Part shown: positions 61,965 through 64,000 of the stretch, piece by piece
Numbering within the stretch: position 1 is the first letter of the stretch
Layout: each line of letters begins with the position of its first letter
From: Onchocerca volvulus
Taxonomy: Eukaryota > Nematoda > Chromadorea > Rhabditida > Onchocercidae
Assembly (NCBI GenBank): GCA_000499405.2
Contig: HG738137.1
Span: forward strand, 27,773,756-27,837,755
Length of the DNA: 64,000 bases
Direction: 5' to 3'
Translations under genes and position numbers: made by a program
Notes under the pieces: model-generated
Told to the model about the DNA's origin: nothing
Seen by the model: the letters and a program-made list of their open reading frames with translations, nothing else
Databases searched by the model: none

Positions 61965-63981
61965 GAACCTTCACATTATTTCGCCCATTTGTGTAATCAA
62001 ATGGATCACTATATAAAATCATTCCAATTGCGCCGCGTTTTACAGCAAGTTGTACCTTATCACCACGAAATATCGCACCATAACGACATAATACTATTTT
62101 GTCTTTCAACGAAATTCCATACTGAAATTATTCCTTCCATAATGTATATTTGATATAAATAAAAATGTAAATGTTCCCTGTTACTTGCCATACAACGTTT
62201 CAAATACTTCACTATTTGATTTGAAATTTCGATGCAACGTTGCATTCGAATAGGCGCGTCACGTGTTTATCAAAATTTTCAGAACAATACCGAAGCTTTC
62301 GGACGAGTTGGATCGCTCTAGTTATAAGTAAATAATTAAGCATAAAATTAAGATTTTTTTTAGTATGTGCAAATATTCCATTGATAATTAATAAACAGAT
62401 TTGAAATGACAATGTTCTTAAGAATGTTTGAATAATTTCCACCGAATTATATCAAAAGCACAATTGTCGTTCGGATTTACAATTGTCTCTTTCTTTCCCT
62501 TTTTCCTCGAAATAAAAAAATCATGCAATTTGGTAACTCTAATATCATAAGTAATTAAAATATCTATAACAATTGTTGAAAATTTGTTTTTATAGTATCA
62601 CTGTTACAAAATGCCACTTAATATTATGTCTAACTTATGATACACTTGGCATATGATAAGCTCATGTGTTGACAAAAAAATACAGTGATATTTCATAGAA
62701 TGCCTGAATGATGAATTTAATATAAATATATTATATTTAGTCAGAAATATTTTAGAAATTAAATCGAGCAAAAGTAATTTTATCAATTTCTTATGCATTT
62801 AACAAGCAATTTCTAGTTTTTTTACTTATCAAATTCTTCGATACATAAAAAAATTAATCATGCAGAAATTTCAGTATTTGTCAATTATTTGTAATCATTG
62901 ATTTGATTTTTGCATTTAAATTGATTTTGAAATCAATATAAATAAATAAAAAAAAAGGAAAAAATAATCAAAGTTTTTTAATTTCTGATAATAAATATTT
63001 TTTATAATTTTAAAAAATGAACAATAAATGATAAAGATAAAAAAGTATCAAACAATCTAATAATAATGCAATTGAAAAATATTATTAATCAAATGTAACG
63101 AATTACAAAAATTATCAATTAAATGTAATGAATTAATTAATAGCAAACCTTATCCAATCGTTTGTAATCATCGATTGTTCCATAATTTACATAAACTATT
63201 GGTCCAATTACTGTACCATTTTGTGAATAAGCAGCCCAATAAACTAATGCACGCCGATCTGCTTGCTAAACATGAAATTTTTCTTCTGATAAGATAATTT
63301 TATCAATACATTCAAGATTTAAAATATTACAACAGAGAATCAGGTAGTACTAATTATGAGTTTTCTGGCCAAATTAATTAACTTGCTTGTTCTTGTGCTT
63401 CTTTTGGACCAAGTCGTTGAGCAAGGCCATTACTAATTTCATTCCATTTATTTCCATCCATATGTAATTCAATTCGATTTGGTTTTTCATAATTTGGATA
63501 ATTTAATAAAACATTATAACTATAAGTTTTCACATTATATCCATATCTGCGATACTGAAAATATTAAAGATTTTATCAATTTAGGAAATTTATAAAAATT
63601 TGGTAAAATTTAGTCTGATTTCGATTAAATTTTTGTGATTTTTTTAAAAATCTTTCCATGGATTTAAATTTTGTGAACTTCTTTATGTAACATAAATTTT
63701 GGTAAATTTTTGATTAAATTTCTTATATCTTTATTGACGAAGTTAAAAGTTTGTGCTAAATTGAGCAAAAAAATTTGCATAATTTCTAACATTTTTTCTA
63801 AATTACTTAAAAGTTTAATAGAATCACTTGAATAATTATTCACCTTATCAGCAATTTTCTTCATAAGTTCTGTATTTTCTTTGGTACCCGCAACATGCAT
63901 TTTTTCCGATAACCATTTAATATTTTTTTTGATATTTGCAGCATTAAATGAATCCATCAATTGTTGACTAATTTGAGCTTG
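56977..63981 (-). CDS. Glutamate carboxypeptidase II / NAALADase homologue (M28B peptidase), 5' partial
   Basis: A co-catalytic two-zinc peptidase, type II membrane protein in this family. Exons 63844-63981, 63387-63554, 63149-63265, 61969-62121, 61104-61334, 60517-60699, 59578-59719, 59308-59455, 58594-58738, 58201-58395, 57850-58041 and 56977-57321 give 718 aa; the first 50-60 residues with the membrane anchor lie beyond the window. The protein follows human GCPII throughout: AENIKK-like start ([11 protein letters not shown]), [84 protein letters not shown] and the dimer-type C-terminal domain. All zinc ligands (His, Asp, Glu, Asp, His) and the general-base Glu are kept. Residues of the glutamate pocket are not. 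Two introns use GC donors (GCAAGT, GCAAGG). Confidence 0.95.
61640..61945. repeat. Tandem repeat, about five units of ~60 bp, in GCPII intron
   Basis: Units of the type GGTGGAATTTCTAGAAGCCACGTAATTCAATT followed by a TTTTCTTCAAAAAT-like part recur at about 61643, 61690, 61752, 61813, 61850 and 61905 with many substitutions. They sit just downstream of the exon 61969-62121. Confidence 0.7.
62110..62330 (-). mobile_element. Third copy of the MITE-like repeat, in GCPII intron
   Basis: On the minus strand CGCGCCTATTCGAATGCAAC, CGAAATTTCAAATCAA, TTGAAACGTTGTATG and ACATTTTTATTTATAT follow the same order as the element at 2900-3137. It lies in the 1-kb intron next to the exon ending at 62121. Its other end is too diverged to place exactly. 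Confidence 0.65.
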
Positions 63982-64000
63982 CTGCAATAATTATCGTCGA

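Noticed and set aside
1..64000. CRISPR arrays, operons, bacterial promoters or viral genes
   Set aside because: No regularly spaced repeats of that type, no long prokaryote-like frames, and no recognisable viral proteins were seen.

Overview
The window is nuclear DNA of a nematode, most probably a spirurid or filarial worm. The evidence is a very AT-rich background (my impression, about three quarters A+T), small coding exons separated by AT-rich introns, TTTTCAG-type acceptors, some of these just upstream of start codons as expected for spliced-leader trans-splicing, long poly-T/poly-A tracts, and protein families typical of nematodes. There is no sign of bacterial, viral or CRISPR content. 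Nearly all genes are multi-exon, so gene models below were built by joining phase-compatible exons by eye.

Layout. 1-8.3 kb: a protein kinase A inhibitor (PKI-like) gene (-) whose stop codon lies in a MITE-like element, an unrecognised Cys-rich ORF (+), diverged tandem duplications, and a 70-aa single-pass membrane protein gene (-). 8.3-12.9 kb: a 7-exon unrecognised gene (+) plus a decayed partial duplicate of its first half. 13.9-21.9 kb: a large unrecognised gene (-), about 20 exons, ending in a transmembrane segment. 22.3-23.5 kb: a composite repeat with inverted ends that carries a pre-miRNA-like hairpin. 26.2-28.1 kb: TIPIN/Swi3 replication fork protein (+). 28.6-29.3 kb: a small gene and two identical tRNA-Ser(TGA) genes (-). 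31.2-33.1 kb: a four-transmembrane nematode protein (+). 34.7-38.3 kb: complete HMG-CoA reductase catalytic protein (-) with no visible membrane domain. 41.2-44.6 kb: an Ig-EGF-transmembrane protein (+), neuregulin-like in layout. 44.6-54.8 kb: AT-rich, gene-poor, with an orphan exon and a signal-peptide-like exon. 54.9-56.1 kb: a two-exon small secreted precursor (+). 57-64 kb: most of a glutamate carboxypeptidase II (M28 peptidase) gene (-), with its 5' end beyond the window.

The genes are not an operon-like pathway. They are a mixed euchromatic set: PKA signalling, replication fork protection, mevalonate synthesis, EGF-type signalling and membrane peptidase. The most unusual points are the miRNA-like hairpin, two GC-AG introns and a changed substrate pocket in the carboxypeptidase, the soluble form of HMG-CoA reductase, the MITE-derived PKI stop codon, and the pseudogene that keeps a splice site lost by its parent.
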